Below are positions 7,282 to 15,357 of a stretch of DNA of 35,762 nucleotides, piece by piece. Below the pieces are notes generated by a model that saw only the letters and a list, made by a program, of their open reading frames with translations, ran no database searches and was not told the DNA's origin. The first letter of the stretch is position 1. Each line of letters begins with the position of its first letter. The position numbers and the translations under genes are program-made. Origin of the DNA: Candidatus Poribacteria bacterium (lineage in GTDB: Bacteria > Poribacteria > WGA-4E > WGA-3G). The stretch lies in the NCBI GenBank assembly GCA_022821065.1, contig JAJEEK010000093.1:1-35762 (forward strand), given 5' to 3'.

Positions 7282-7941
7282 ATGACAAAGTTAGAACAGA
7301 TGCAGCGAATTGAAGCGTGTGGTATTGTCGCTATCATTCGTGCGAACAGTGCGAACGAGTTAATTGAAACTGCTGCGGCAATCCATGCCGGCGGCGTTAA
7401 CGTGATTGAAGTCACGATGACAACTCCGAATGCGTTACAAGTGATTAGCGATGTTTCATCGGCGTATGGGGGGGCAGTTCTTGTCGGTGCCGGTTCGGTG
7501 TTGGACGCGGAAACAGCCCGCGCTGTAATGCTGGCAGGGGCGGAGTTCATCGTCAGCCCTGTTACGAAGTCGGATGTCATTGAAATCTGTAACCGGTATG
7601 GGAAAGCAGTTATTCCTGGTGCCTTTACGCCGACAGAGATTTTAGCGGCGTGGGAGATGGGCGCGGATTATGTGAAAGTGTTTCCGTCAAGTGGTGTCGG
7701 GCCAGCATATATAAAGGACGTGAAAGCACCGCTCCCGCAAGTGCCTCTGATTCCGACAGGTGGTATTAACGTCGACAACGCTGCTGAGTTTATCACTGCA
7801 GGAGCGTCTGCTTTGGGGGTTGGGAGTGCGCTTGTTAATAATCAATTGATTCAAGCGAAGGAGTTCGCGCTTCTCACTGAGAGAGCTGAGAAATTGGTTG
7901 AGGCGGTCCGAAGTGCCCGTTCAGGGGCTAAATCGGCTTAA
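7282..7941 (+). CDS. eda: 2-keto-3-deoxy-6-phosphogluconate (KDPG) / KHG aldolase
   Basis: This class I aldolase cleaves KDPG (and often 4-hydroxy-2-oxoglutarate) to pyruvate and glyceraldehyde-3-phosphate (or glyoxylate). The 219-residue length matches the family. Seen: the phosphate- and carboxylate-binding Arg20 (AIIR), catalytic Glu43 in VIEVTMTTP, the Schiff-base Lys132 in DYVKVFPSS, and IPTGGI. The open frame extends to a TTG at 7246, but GAGGG at 7272-7276 lies 5 bases before the ATG at 7282, so that is the start. No Entner-Doudoroff edd gene is visible nearby. Downstream sugar-acid and inositol genes suggest a carbon-catabolic neighbourhood. Confidence 0.92.
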   Translation: MTKLEQMQRIEACGIVAIIRANSANELIETAAAIHAGGVNVIEVTMTTPNALQVISDVSSAYGGAVLVGAGSVLDAETARAVMLAGAEFIVSPVTKSDVIEICNRYGKAVIPGAFTPTEILAAWEMGADYVKVFPSSGVGPAYIKDVKAPLPQVPLIPTGGINVDNAAEFITAGASALGVGSALVNNQLIQAKEFALLTERAEKLVEAVRSARSGAKSA

Positions 7942-7965
7942 ATCCGCTGAAAATCTGTTTTTCTG

Positions 7966-8003
7966 TTGACAATTTGTCTAAATTCTGCTAACCTGATTAT
8001 GAT
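7966..8003 (+). promoter_or_regulatory. Possible promoter upstream of the tnpB remnant and kinase operon
   Basis: TTGACA at 7966-7971 has only a weak -10 at the ideal distance (TAACCT, 7989-7994). An overlapping alternative is TTGTCT (7974-7979), 18 bases, TATGAT (7998-8003). Either could drive the kinase-aldolase-iol operon, whose 5' leader is interrupted by the tnpB remnant. Confidence 0.4.
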
Positions 8004-8020
8004 GGTTTGTGTTCTTTAAC

Positions 8021-8489
8021 ACTCCGCCGTCAAATTCGCATGCTTCAGCCTTGATTGAGGTGCAAGCGAGATACGAGATATACCATGAGAAAACCCTACA
8101 AGTTCAAACTTCAAAATCAATCTAACACCCTCAAAATTGGCAATATGATTGATGATATGCATGAGATACACGTCCATATCATGCGACTTGACCGTAGATA
8201 TTATCGTATATTCGATAAAAACATATCTATATCTCGCATAAATGCCCATGTTGCGAAACTGAAAAAACGAACCAGACCCCATTGGAAAGACTTGCCGAGT
8301 CAAGTTGTGCAAGACGTTGTTTTGCGTTATGCCAAGTCACGAGACGCTTTTTTTGAGAATATGAAAGACCGAAAAGCGGGTAAAACAACGCGTAAAGTCG
8401 GTAGACCGAAGATAAAACCGCAGTGTTTTTGCTTGGGTGTTTCCCCTATGAAGCACAGGTTTCCCCTACCTTCAGGTAGTGGGTACCTA
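8021..8489 (+). mobile_element. Decayed IS200/IS605-type element (tnpB only)
   Basis: A truncated tnpB lies between two subterminal hairpins. The left one is GCTT...AAGC around CCT/AGG at 8042-8067. The right one is CCC-CTACC (8463-8470), loop TTCA, GGTAG-T-GGG (8475-8483), with a bulged T of the kind recognised by Y1 transposases. A TTTAAC at 8015-8020 could be the left target sequence, since IS605-like elements insert 3' of short T-rich tetra- to hexamers. No tnpA is present. The exact ends are estimated. Confidence 0.5.
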
Positions 8490-8492
8490 TGA
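8085..8492 (+). pseudogene. tnpB: Truncated TnpB (RNA-guided nuclease family) fragment
   Basis: About 105 residues from MRKPYKFKLQ to KVGRPKIKP match the N-terminus of IS200/IS605 TnpB: a short beta start, helices with LRRxYYRIF-like spacing, a QVVQDVVLRYAKSRDAFFENMK helix where TnpB has its 'l~~~lrdl~~Af~~ff' helix, and the K~GRPKIKP step. Everything after this, including the RuvC-like nuclease domain and zinc ribbon, is missing. The last codons up to the stop at 8490-8492 run into unrelated repeat sequence (GTTTTTGCTTGGGTGTTTC at 8425-8443). The start is taken as ATG 8085; the frame is also open to 8055. It cannot be an active nuclease. Confidence 0.7.
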
Positions 8493-8502
8493 CGATGCCA
8501 CT

Positions 8503-10437
8503 ATGCAGATTGATCAATTGATATTAGGTAAATATAGGTTGCTGGAATATCTTAATTCGGGAGGTTTCTCCGCGGTTTTCCGCGCGCGCGAAGAGATGAC
8601 GAACCGTGAAGTTGCGCTTAAAGCCTTAACAAAAACTGCGTATCCTGCAAGCCGCATGAAATTTTTGCTAACAGAATTTCAGGCGATGTCAAAAATTTGG
8701 GGGCATCCGAATATAGTCTCTATTCATACTGTTGAGCCGGGAGAAGATGACTACGTTGCCTGGATCGTAATGGAGTTCGTTGAAGGGAAGAGCCTTCACG
8801 AACTTATGCAGGAAGGCGCGCTGACGCTAACAGATACCCTTAATATTGGTTTGGATATCTGCCGTGGGCTAAAGGCGGCACATGCTCACAAGATTATGCA
8901 TCGAGACATCAAACCCCAAAACATCTTACTCACGACTGACAAACAGGCGAAGGTCGCAGACTTTAGTATTGCGCGTATCTTTGGTGAGACGACGGAATTC
9001 GCGGAAACAATGGCAGGCACACGGCGCTACATGGCACCCGAACAGACTTATGGTGCTTATGATTTTCGGGCGGACCTCTATTCTACAGCACTCATTCTGT
9101 ATCAAGCGGTAACCGGACGGTTCCCGTTCTCAGGCGAAAACAAGGAGATAGATAAAAAGAAAGCTGCTGGCGAGATAGAAGAGATTGAGAGATGCCCGGC
9201 AGTGATCCGGAATTTCTTACAAAAAGCACTCCATCGTCAACTCTCGGAACGGCACCAGAGCGCGACAGAGATGTACAATGAACTGGATCGTATTCGACAA
9301 GATGAATACATCAAACAGGCTTCTGAGTTAATTGGTGTGAGTGCTAATTCCAGCGGGCCGAAGTTAGCGGAGGCACTTGAACGCTACCGTAAGACGTTCC
9401 GTCTGTCGCTCTCGGATGCGGAACGGATCAATCAAAACCTCTTTTTCCAGCGGCGCCAGAAAGAGGAGGGGACTAAGCGCGAAAAACTGTTAACCCAAGT
9501 CGAAAAATATTATACGCTCGCTGCCCGCTACACGGAAACCCGAAATTATACAGGCGCACTTGCTGAGATTCACAAAGCGAGTCGTCTCTGTATTGATGAT
9601 CAAGGTTTAACCAAGGTTGTCGATAGCCTATTTCAAAAACTCAATACGATGAATATCCCACTCTCAGAAAATCCGACTGTGGAAGAAGTCGTTTCACTCA
9701 TTCAAAAATTGCCGGACAGTGAGAATATGGACCTTCGTACCTGGCTTGAGCATCAAAAATTGGTACCAGAAGAAACGACGGATATAACGCCGATACAACC
9801 CCAGGTCAAAGCAGCGGGTAGTTACAGACATCTCATTGAGGAAGCCTCACCCGAATATCTGCTTGATCAAGTCCATAGTGATGTACAGTATCCGCATGAA
9901 GAGGAAGCACTTCGCATCTTCCAACAAATCCAAATTTATGAACAACAGGGACGGACCCGACAGTGGCTTTCGTTGTATAATAAGTTAGGCAGGTTCTATC
10001 AGAAACAGGCTGGCAGTTTTCTTAAGAAAGACAATTTGGAACTTGTTGCCAACTGCTACACGCGCGCGCGCTTCGCCTACACAGTTGCTGAGAAACAACG
10101 TCTTGCGAAACGTAATGCCAAAAAGGGCGCCGACTACTATACACGGCTCGCGCGCCAATTTGAGCTCCAACGCTCGTGGGAAGAAGCAGGAAAATGTTAT
10201 ATCCTTTCTGCCTTCAATCACGGCTACGCGAATATGTTATCCCAGGTTGAAGAGTGTCACAAAATGGCGACTGTCTGTTATTTCAACGCTGCTGAAAGTG
10301 CCCACCTTAATAATGAATTACAAATTGCTTACGATTTTTACCTATTAATCTTAGCGATCGGTGAAAAGATGTCTGGACCGACGAAGATGGTTAGCGAAGC
10401 ACAAAAATTGATGTCGGAAATCCCGGTTGCTAACTAA
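8503..10437 (+). CDS. Serine/threonine protein kinase with C-terminal TPR-like helical region
   Basis: The 644-residue protein has an N-terminal Hanks-type kinase domain (about 10-270) and a long helical region (about 330-640) with TPR-like stretches. Kinase motifs: the Gly-rich loop LNSGGFSAV, Lys40 in VALKA, alpha-C Glu58, HRDIKPQN with Asp135 and Asn140, DFS with Asp153 in place of DFG, and MAPE at 177-180. All charged catalytic residues remain, so it is probably active despite the G-to-S change. No transmembrane segment or PASTA repeats were seen, so it is cytosolic. The frame is open upstream to a GTG at 8479, but that lies in the transposon end. ATG 8503 is preferred although no Shine-Dalgarno precedes it. 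It is 12 bases from the HpcH/HpaI aldolase gene, implying co-transcription with carbon-catabolic genes. Confidence 0.88.
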   Translation: MQIDQLILGKYRLLEYLNSGGFSAVFRAREEMTNREVALKALTKTAYPASRMKFLLTEFQAMSKIWGHPNIVSIHTVEPGEDDYVAWIVMEFVEGKSLHELMQEGALTLTDTLNIGLDICRGLKAAHAHKIMHRDIKPQNILLTTDKQAKVADFSIARIFGETTEFAETMAGTRRYMAPEQTYGAYDFRADLYSTALILYQAVTGRFPFSGENKEIDKKKAAGEIEEIERCPAVIRNFLQKALHRQLSERHQSATEMYNELDRIRQDEYIKQASELIGVSANSSGPKLAEALERYRKTFRLSLSDAERINQNLFFQRRQKEEGTKREKLLTQVEKYYTLAARYTETRNYTGALAEIHKASRLCIDDQGLTKVVDSLFQKLNTMNIPLSENPTVEEVVSLIQKLPDSENMDLRTWLEHQKLVPEETTDITPIQPQVKAAGSYRHLIEEASPEYLLDQVHSDVQYPHEEEALRIFQQIQIYEQQGRTRQWLSLYNKLGRFYQKQAGSFLKKDNLELVANCYTRARFAYTVAEKQRLAKRNAKKGADYYTRLARQFELQRSWEEAGKCYILSAFNHGYANMLSQVEECHKMATVCYFNAAESAHLNNELQIAYDFYLLILAIGEKMSGPTKMVSEAQKLMSEIPVAN

Positions 10438-10449
10438 AGGGTTGTAAAC

Positions 10450-11226
10450 GTGAAAATATCTTTGCAACGTGGAGAAGTACTTGTTGGGACCTTTGTACTT
10501 GAGTTTGGTGGGGCGGCGATTGCGACGCTCCTTGCGAGTGCTGGTGCCGACTTTATGATCGCGGACTTGGAACATAGTTCTTTTTCTTTAGAGACCGTTG
10601 GACGTATCGTTCGGAACGCTCGCGGTGCGAATCTTCCGTGTATTGTACGGGTTCCAGCACTTGAACGCTATTTTGTGTCTCGTGTGCTTGATGCTGGTGC
10701 TACGGGTGTGATGATTCCACGTGTTGAATCCTGCGAGGATGTCGAAAAAATTAGAATGTGGACGAAATACGCGCCCGAAGGAGATCGCGGCGTGGCATTT
10801 GGTATCGGACATACGGATTATGGCGATTTCACAAAATTGGATACCCAAAAATATGTGCGCGACGCAAATCAAGAAATCCTCACTATCGGGCAGATTGAGA
10901 CCGTCAAAGCCGTCGAGAATTTAAACGAAATCCTCAGCAGTGGTGGACTGGATGTTGTGTTTATCGGTCCCTATGATTTATCTACGTCTATGGGGATCTC
11001 CGGTGAGTTTGACCATCCGCGCCTTTTGGACGCAATAAAAGAAATTATCAGACTTGCGCAGGCGCACAATATCGCCTTGGGCTGTTATGTCAACGATTTT
11101 GAGAGTGGTGAACAGTGGTTGCGTTCGGGCGTTCAACTCATTGCCTGCGGGAATGACGCGTTTCTTTTAACTCGTAAATTCGCTGAGGAGCATCAGAAGT
11201 TTAAAAACGCCGTAACTTCACAGTAA
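10450..11226 (+). CDS. HpcH/HpaI family class II aldolase
   Basis: The 258-residue metal-dependent pyruvate aldolase of the HpaI/GarL/RhmA family has a TIM-barrel fold. Visible: ADFMIADLEHSSF (general base region), VRVPALE, GATGVMIPRVE, the metal ligands Glu in IGQIET and Asp in GPYDLS, and CGNDAFLL near the end. Members split 2-keto-3-deoxy sugar acids or 4-hydroxy-2-oxo acids into pyruvate (or tartronate semialdehyde) and an aldehyde. The GTG start has AAGGG about 8 bases upstream. iolC starts 2 bases after its stop. It might cleave the IolC product (5-dehydro-2-deoxygluconate 6-phosphate) in place of IolJ. That is a context inference, and ordinary 2-keto-3-deoxy sugar acids are equally possible. 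Confidence 0.88.
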   Translation: MKISLQRGEVLVGTFVLEFGGAAIATLLASAGADFMIADLEHSSFSLETVGRIVRNARGANLPCIVRVPALERYFVSRVLDAGATGVMIPRVESCEDVEKIRMWTKYAPEGDRGVAFGIGHTDYGDFTKLDTQKYVRDANQEILTIGQIETVKAVENLNEILSSGGLDVVFIGPYDLSTSMGISGEFDHPRLLDAIKEIIRLAQAHNIALGCYVNDFESGEQWLRSGVQLIACGNDAFLLTRKFAEEHQKFKNAVTSQ

Positions 11227-11228
11227 AT

Positions 11229-12236
11229 ATGTACGATATTCTTACCATCGGACGGAGTTCTATAGATTTATATGCGAACGACATCGGTGCTGCGTTTCCA
11301 GACATCGAGAGTTTCGGTGCCTTTGTCGGGGGCTGTCCTACGAATATCAGCGTCGGTGTTCAGCGATTGGGACTTCGGGCTGCGTTATTGACGGCTGTTG
11401 GTGAGGATCCGGTTGGCGAGTTTCTGCTCAAGTTTTTGAAGGACGAAGGCGTTGAAACTCGGTTTATCCCGTGCAAACCGGAACATCGAACGAGTGCTGT
11501 CGTCCTCGGTGTCGAACCGCCGGATCGGTTTCCGCTTATCTATTACCGGGACAATTGCGCGGATATTGAACTTACGATTGACGATGTTCTCGCTGCGCCT
11601 ATTGCTGAAAGTCGAGCGGTGCTGATATCGGGTACAGGTTTGAGTAAAGAACCGAGCCGTAGCGCGACGCTCTATGCTGCTGAGAAAGCGCGATCCGTCG
11701 GTTGTCGGGTTTTTTTAGACCTCGATTTCCGAGCCGATCAGTGGCATGATCCGCGTGCCTTCGGCGTTGTTGTCCGATCCGCCCTGCGCTATATTGACAT
11801 CGCTATCGGGACAGAAGAGGAGATCAAAGCGGCGACACTTACAGATTTATCGCAACTCACGATTGAACACTCCCAAATCTCGAATCCTACGATTGAAGGA
11901 GATATGGCGAATGCGATTGAAACGCTTTTAGGTGCTGCTCCTGGACCAGAGGCGTTGATAGTGAAACGCGGTATTGAGGGAGCAGATGTCCATCTGGTGA
12001 GCGATGATGTCATTCATGCGGCGCCTTTTCCTGTTGAAGTGTACAACACGCTCGGTGCCGGTGATGCCTTTGCGAGTGGTTTTATTTACGGGAACCTCAG
12101 CGGTTGGGATTGGGAAAAGTCTGCACGTCTTGGGAATGCAACAGGGGCGATTGTTGTAACACGGCACGGTTGCGCTAATTTTATGCCAACGATGCCTGAA
12201 GTTGATGAATTTGTCGCGGAACGCGGCGGTTGGTAA
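11229..12236 (+). CDS. iolC: 5-dehydro-2-deoxygluconokinase (PfkB family)
   Basis: IolC phosphorylates 5-dehydro-2-deoxy-D-gluconate in myo-inositol breakdown. The 335-residue protein begins with ILTIGRSSIDLYANDIG, a signature typical of IolC, continues with FVGGCPTNISVGVQRLG (sugar-binding loop) and has the PfkB catalytic motif NTLGAGDAFASGF near 275-287, with Asp as base. It starts 2 bases after the HpaI-type aldolase stop with no clear Shine-Dalgarno, so translational coupling is likely. iolD follows. Other iol genes (iolG, E, B, A) are not in the window. Confidence 0.9.
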   Translation: MYDILTIGRSSIDLYANDIGAAFPDIESFGAFVGGCPTNISVGVQRLGLRAALLTAVGEDPVGEFLLKFLKDEGVETRFIPCKPEHRTSAVVLGVEPPDRFPLIYYRDNCADIELTIDDVLAAPIAESRAVLISGTGLSKEPSRSATLYAAEKARSVGCRVFLDLDFRADQWHDPRAFGVVVRSALRYIDIAIGTEEEIKAATLTDLSQLTIEHSQISNPTIEGDMANAIETLLGAAPGPEALIVKRGIEGADVHLVSDDVIHAAPFPVEVYNTLGAGDAFASGFIYGNLSGWDWEKSARLGNATGAIVVTRHGCANFMPTMPEVDEFVAERGGW

Positions 12237-12247
12237 ACATAATGAAC

Positions 12248-12415
12248 GGAAAGGAGCGTTCTCGAAAAACCTTCCTCAACGAAACGCAAGGGAGATTGAA
12301 GGTTTCTTTTTACTCTTCGGCTAAATATTGTAAGCCCAAGCATCGCGCGGGGCTGGATAAATGGAAAGGAGCGTTCTCGAAAAACCTTTCTCAACGAAAC
12401 GCAAGGAAAATTAAA
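12248..12415 (+). repeat. Pair of 53-bp direct repeats upstream of iolD
   Basis: The 53 bases at 12248-12300 recur at 12363-12415 with four differences (49/53). Each copy opens GGAAAGGAGCGTTCTCG and ends near CAACGAAACGCAAGG. GCGTT and AACGC inside each copy could form an imperfect hairpin. The second copy ends 4 bases before the iolD start, and its last AAGGA (12403-12407) is the likely ribosome binding site. The 62 bases between the copies have no recognisable content. The 84-codon open frame across this region is not taken as a gene. Confidence 0.85.
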
Positions 12416-12419
12416 AAAC

Positions 12420-14285
12420 ATGGAAACACGAAAACTTACGATGGGACAAGCCATCGTCGAATTTCTTCAACAACAATATGTTGAAAGGGACGGAAACGAG
12501 AGACAATTTTTCGCCGGGATGTTCGGCATCTTCGGTCATGGAAATGTCGCTGGGATTGGACAAGCACTGCATCAGTACGCCGATTCTTTTCGCTTCTATC
12601 AGACCCGGAATGAACAGTCAATGGTGCATACCGCTGCTGCATTCGCGAAGATGAACAACCGTTTACGGGCCTTCGCTTGCACGACTTCTATCGGACCGGG
12701 GGCGACGAATATGATTACAGGTGCCGCAGGCGCGACGATTAATCGGTTGCCTCTGCTCCTGCTACCGGGAGATATTTTCTCGACCCGTTTAGTCGCTCCG
12801 GTGTTACAGCAATTGGAATCTCCGAGTTCGCAGGACTATTCGGTGAACGATTGCTTCAAACCGATTTCACGCTATTGGGACCGGATTAATCGTCCGGAAC
12901 AGATCATTACAGCGTTACCGGAGGCGATGCGGGTGCTGACTTCTCAATCGGAGACAGGCACCGTGACGTTGGCACTTCCACAAGATGTACAGGCAGAGGC
13001 GTACGATTATCCGTCGCAACTCTTTGAGAAGCGTATCTATACGATCCCGCGTCCTCGGGCAGACGAGGGGCTGTTAAATCGAGCGGTGGCGTGGATTCGT
13101 GAGAGTAAGCGCCCGTTAATTATCGCTGGTGGTGGTGTTATCTATAGTGAAGCGACAGCAGAACTTGCTGAGTTTGTCGAGCGTACCGGTATCCCAGTCG
13201 GTGAGACCTTCGCTGGTAAAGGTTCACTGTCATATAATCACCCACAGAATCTCGGTGCGATAGGTGTAACGGGTACGCCGGGCGCGAATATCTCAGCGCG
13301 AGAGGCGGACTTAGTTATCGCTATCGGTACGCGCTTGAGTGATTTTACGACTGCCTCCAAAACCGCTTTCCAGAACCCGGATGTCCGTTTTATCGGTATC
13401 AATGTTACCGAGTTTGATGCTTATAAACACGCTGCCTTGCCGCTTGTCGCCGATGCCCGTGTCACACTTGCGGAACTCGCTACCGCTGTTGCGGACTATC
13501 AGGTTGACGCGACTTATGCTGCACAGATTGAGAAATATCGTGCGGAATGGGAATCCGAAGTTGATCGACTTTACCACCTTGGACATACGCCGCTACCGAG
13601 CCAAAGCGAAGTTATTGGTGTGGTCAATGAATTCTCACGTCCTGAAGATGTTATGGTTTGTGCTGCGGGTAGCATGCCGGGCGACCTACATAAGTTGTGG
13701 CGGAGCCGTAACCCGAAACAGTACCACTTGGAATACGGTTATTCGTGTATGGGATATGAAATCGCAGGTGGGTTAGGCATCAAGATGGCAGATCCGAATC
13801 GTGATGTCTATGTTATGGTCGGTGACGGATCGTATCTGATGTTAGCGCAGGAGATTATTACGTCGATTCAGGAAGGCTATAAACTGATTATTGTGCTGGT
13901 CAATAATGACGGGCATAGTAGCATTGGTGGTTTATCGCGTGCGACGGGTGTTCAGGGGTTTGCCACGCGTTTTCGCTACCGGGATGAGGAGAGTGGCGAA
14001 CTCTCTGGCGAGTTTTTGCCTGTGGACCTCGCAGCGAATGCCGCCAGCCTCGGTGCTAAAGTCATTGAAGCGACGACTTTGCAAAGTCTGAAAGCTGCAC
14101 TGCATGAAGCTCGCGAAGCACCACAAACAACGGTTGTAAAAATTGATGTAGATTACTACGAGCAAGTGCCAGGTTATGAATCTTGGTGGGATGTGCCGGT
14201 CGCGGAGGTTTCCGAAGTAGACACGGCACAAGAGGCTTACAGAGAGTACGAATCGGATAAACAGAAGGAACGTTACTTCCTATAG
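12420..14285 (+). CDS. iolD: 3D-(3,5/4)-trihydroxycyclohexane-1,2-dione hydrolase (ThDP-dependent)
   Basis: IolD opens the ring of THcHDO to 5-deoxy-glucuronate in inositol catabolism. The 621-residue length fits. N-terminal PYR-like domain: FGIFGHGNVAGIG near 37-49 and YQTRNEQSMVHTAAAFAKM with the catalytic Glu that activates the cofactor; then ACTTSIGPGATNM. The C-terminal Mg-ThDP site is GDGSYLM near 468-474 with the distal N (LVNNDGHSS). It closely resembles acetolactate synthase-type enzymes, but the GHGNVAG and NNDGHSSIGGLSRA motifs point to IolD. AAGGA 12 bases upstream and a direct repeat precede the start. Adjacent iolC supports the assignment. Confidence 0.93.
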   Translation: METRKLTMGQAIVEFLQQQYVERDGNERQFFAGMFGIFGHGNVAGIGQALHQYADSFRFYQTRNEQSMVHTAAAFAKMNNRLRAFACTTSIGPGATNMITGAAGATINRLPLLLLPGDIFSTRLVAPVLQQLESPSSQDYSVNDCFKPISRYWDRINRPEQIITALPEAMRVLTSQSETGTVTLALPQDVQAEAYDYPSQLFEKRIYTIPRPRADEGLLNRAVAWIRESKRPLIIAGGGVIYSEATAELAEFVERTGIPVGETFAGKGSLSYNHPQNLGAIGVTGTPGANISAREADLVIAIGTRLSDFTTASKTAFQNPDVRFIGINVTEFDAYKHAALPLVADARVTLAELATAVADYQVDATYAAQIEKYRAEWESEVDRLYHLGHTPLPSQSEVIGVVNEFSRPEDVMVCAAGSMPGDLHKLWRSRNPKQYHLEYGYSCMGYEIAGGLGIKMADPNRDVYVMVGDGSYLMLAQEIITSIQEGYKLIIVLVNNDGHSSIGGLSRATGVQGFATRFRYRDEESGELSGEFLPVDLAANAASLGAKVIEATTLQSLKAALHEAREAPQTTVVKIDVDYYEQVPGYESWWDVPVAEVSEVDTAQEAYREYESDKQKERYFL

Positions 14286-14317
14286 AGAATTAAGTTGCTC
14301 TAAAACGAAAGGAAATT

Positions 14318-14557
14318 ATGAAGGCTTCAGAACTTTTAGCGAAGGTCAAGTCGGGCGAGGCGACCCCTTGCGATGGCTGTGATGAAAAAATCTCAGCGGA
14401 CGAGGTTTTAGGGTTCGTGTTTAAATTGGGGAAACTGGCCCCACGCATGGAGAACGCGAATGTTGGTGCTATTACCTGCATTCAGTGCCAAGAGGCAGAT
14501 CCAGACATCAAAATCGCCCCGCGTGGACCTGATATTAAGTTTGTTCGCGGTGATTAA
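14318..14557 (+). CDS. Small protein with two CxxC motifs (possible zinc-ribbon-like)
   Basis: The 79-residue protein has Cys18-x2-Cys21 (PCDGCDEK) and Cys54-x2-Cys57 (TCIQCQE), a spacing that could bind one Zn ion between two knuckles. AAAGGAAA lies just upstream of the ATG, a good ribosome binding site. Between the knuckles is a short hydrophobic stretch (VLGFVFKLGKLAP). I do not recognise the family. It lies 32 bases after iolD and before rlmB on the same strand. Role unknown; metal binding or a nucleic-acid or protein adaptor are possibilities. Confidence 0.75.
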   Translation: MKASELLAKVKSGEATPCDGCDEKISADEVLGFVFKLGKLAPRMENANVGAITCIQCQEADPDIKIAPRGPDIKFVRGD

Positions 14558-14563
14558 CCTTAG

Positions 14564-14596
14564 AGGGTGGATGTTCTAATCCATCCTTTCTTATTT
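14564..14596 (+). terminator. Weak terminator-like hairpin before rlmB
   Basis: GGTGGAT (14567-14573) can pair with ATCCATCC (14579-14586) with a one-base bulge, followed by TTTCTTATTT. The stem is short, so partial read-through into rlmB is likely. Confidence 0.4.
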
Positions 14597-14600
14597 AATA

Positions 14601-15341
14601 ATGTCCAAGTACATCGTTGGTAGAAATCCAGTTATAGAGTATCTACAAAGTGGTTCTCAGGGTGTGGAAAGGATCTATATCGCCGAGCGGAATAGGCATG
14701 CGCGTATCCGTCAAATTATTGCGATGGCGGAACGAGTTGGGGTTCCGATAAAATACTGTGCGCGACGTGAGTTGGATAGACTTGAACCTTCGCTGCCACA
14801 CCAAGGTGTTATTGCGGTAGTTAGATCCGCGCATTATAGTGACCTGTCGTCCATACTCTCGAATATCCGACGGAATGAAGACAACGCGTTGTTGGTGATG
14901 TTGGACGGCATCCAGGACCCAAGGAATTTTGGGGCGATTCTTAGAACTGCTGAAGCTGCGAATGCTGATGCTGTTATTATTCCGAAGGACCGTGCTGTTG
15001 GCATCACGACTGCGGTTCACAAAGCGTCGGCAGGTGCCTCGGTGCATATCCCTATTGTCCGGGTAACAAACCTTGCCCGGACTTTGGACACACTTAAAGA
15101 TGCTGGTATCTGGGTTGCAGGTGCTGCAGGGGATGCCTCGTGTCTGTATACGGACGCGGATTTTAGTGTTCCATTATGTCTGGTTTTGGGGAGTGAAGGG
15201 GCAGGTATCCGACGACTTGTCAAACAGAAATGCGACTACCTTGTTCATCTGCCGATGTTGGGTAAAATTGCCTCGTTGAATGTTTCAGTTGCAGGGGGTA
15301 TCCTGTTATACGAGGTCGTTCGGCAGCGTCAGACGAGATGA
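14601..15341 (+). CDS. rlmB: 23S rRNA 2'-O-methyltransferase of the SpoU/TrmH family (RlmB-like)
   Basis: The 246-residue protein has an N-terminal substrate-binding domain starting with the typical VGRNPVIEYLQSG, then a SPOUT knot domain: LDGIQDPRNFGAILRTAEA (motif 1, with Asn and Arg), LVLGSEGAGIRRL (motif 2) and LPMLGKIASLNVSVAGGILLYE (motif 3). These match RlmB (Gm2251 of 23S rRNA), with other TrmH-type rRNA methyltransferases as alternatives. The methyl donor is SAM; metK lies about 11 kb downstream. No good Shine-Dalgarno is seen. The gene runs convergently toward radC, with a miniature repeat element between them. Confidence 0.9.
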   Translation: MSKYIVGRNPVIEYLQSGSQGVERIYIAERNRHARIRQIIAMAERVGVPIKYCARRELDRLEPSLPHQGVIAVVRSAHYSDLSSILSNIRRNEDNALLVMLDGIQDPRNFGAILRTAEAANADAVIIPKDRAVGITTAVHKASAGASVHIPIVRVTNLARTLDTLKDAGIWVAGAAGDASCLYTDADFSVPLCLVLGSEGAGIRRLVKQKCDYLVHLPMLGKIASLNVSVAGGILLYEVVRQRQTR

Positions 15342-15357
15342 ACCGTGTTTTTTAAAT

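Noticed and set aside
12248..12415. CRISPR array
   Set aside because: Only two copies, repeats too long and imperfect, and no cas genes.
12230..12484. 84-codon ORF across the gap between iolC and iolD
   Set aside because: It consists mostly of the two 53-bp direct repeats and runs into iolD in another frame; no ribosome binding site.
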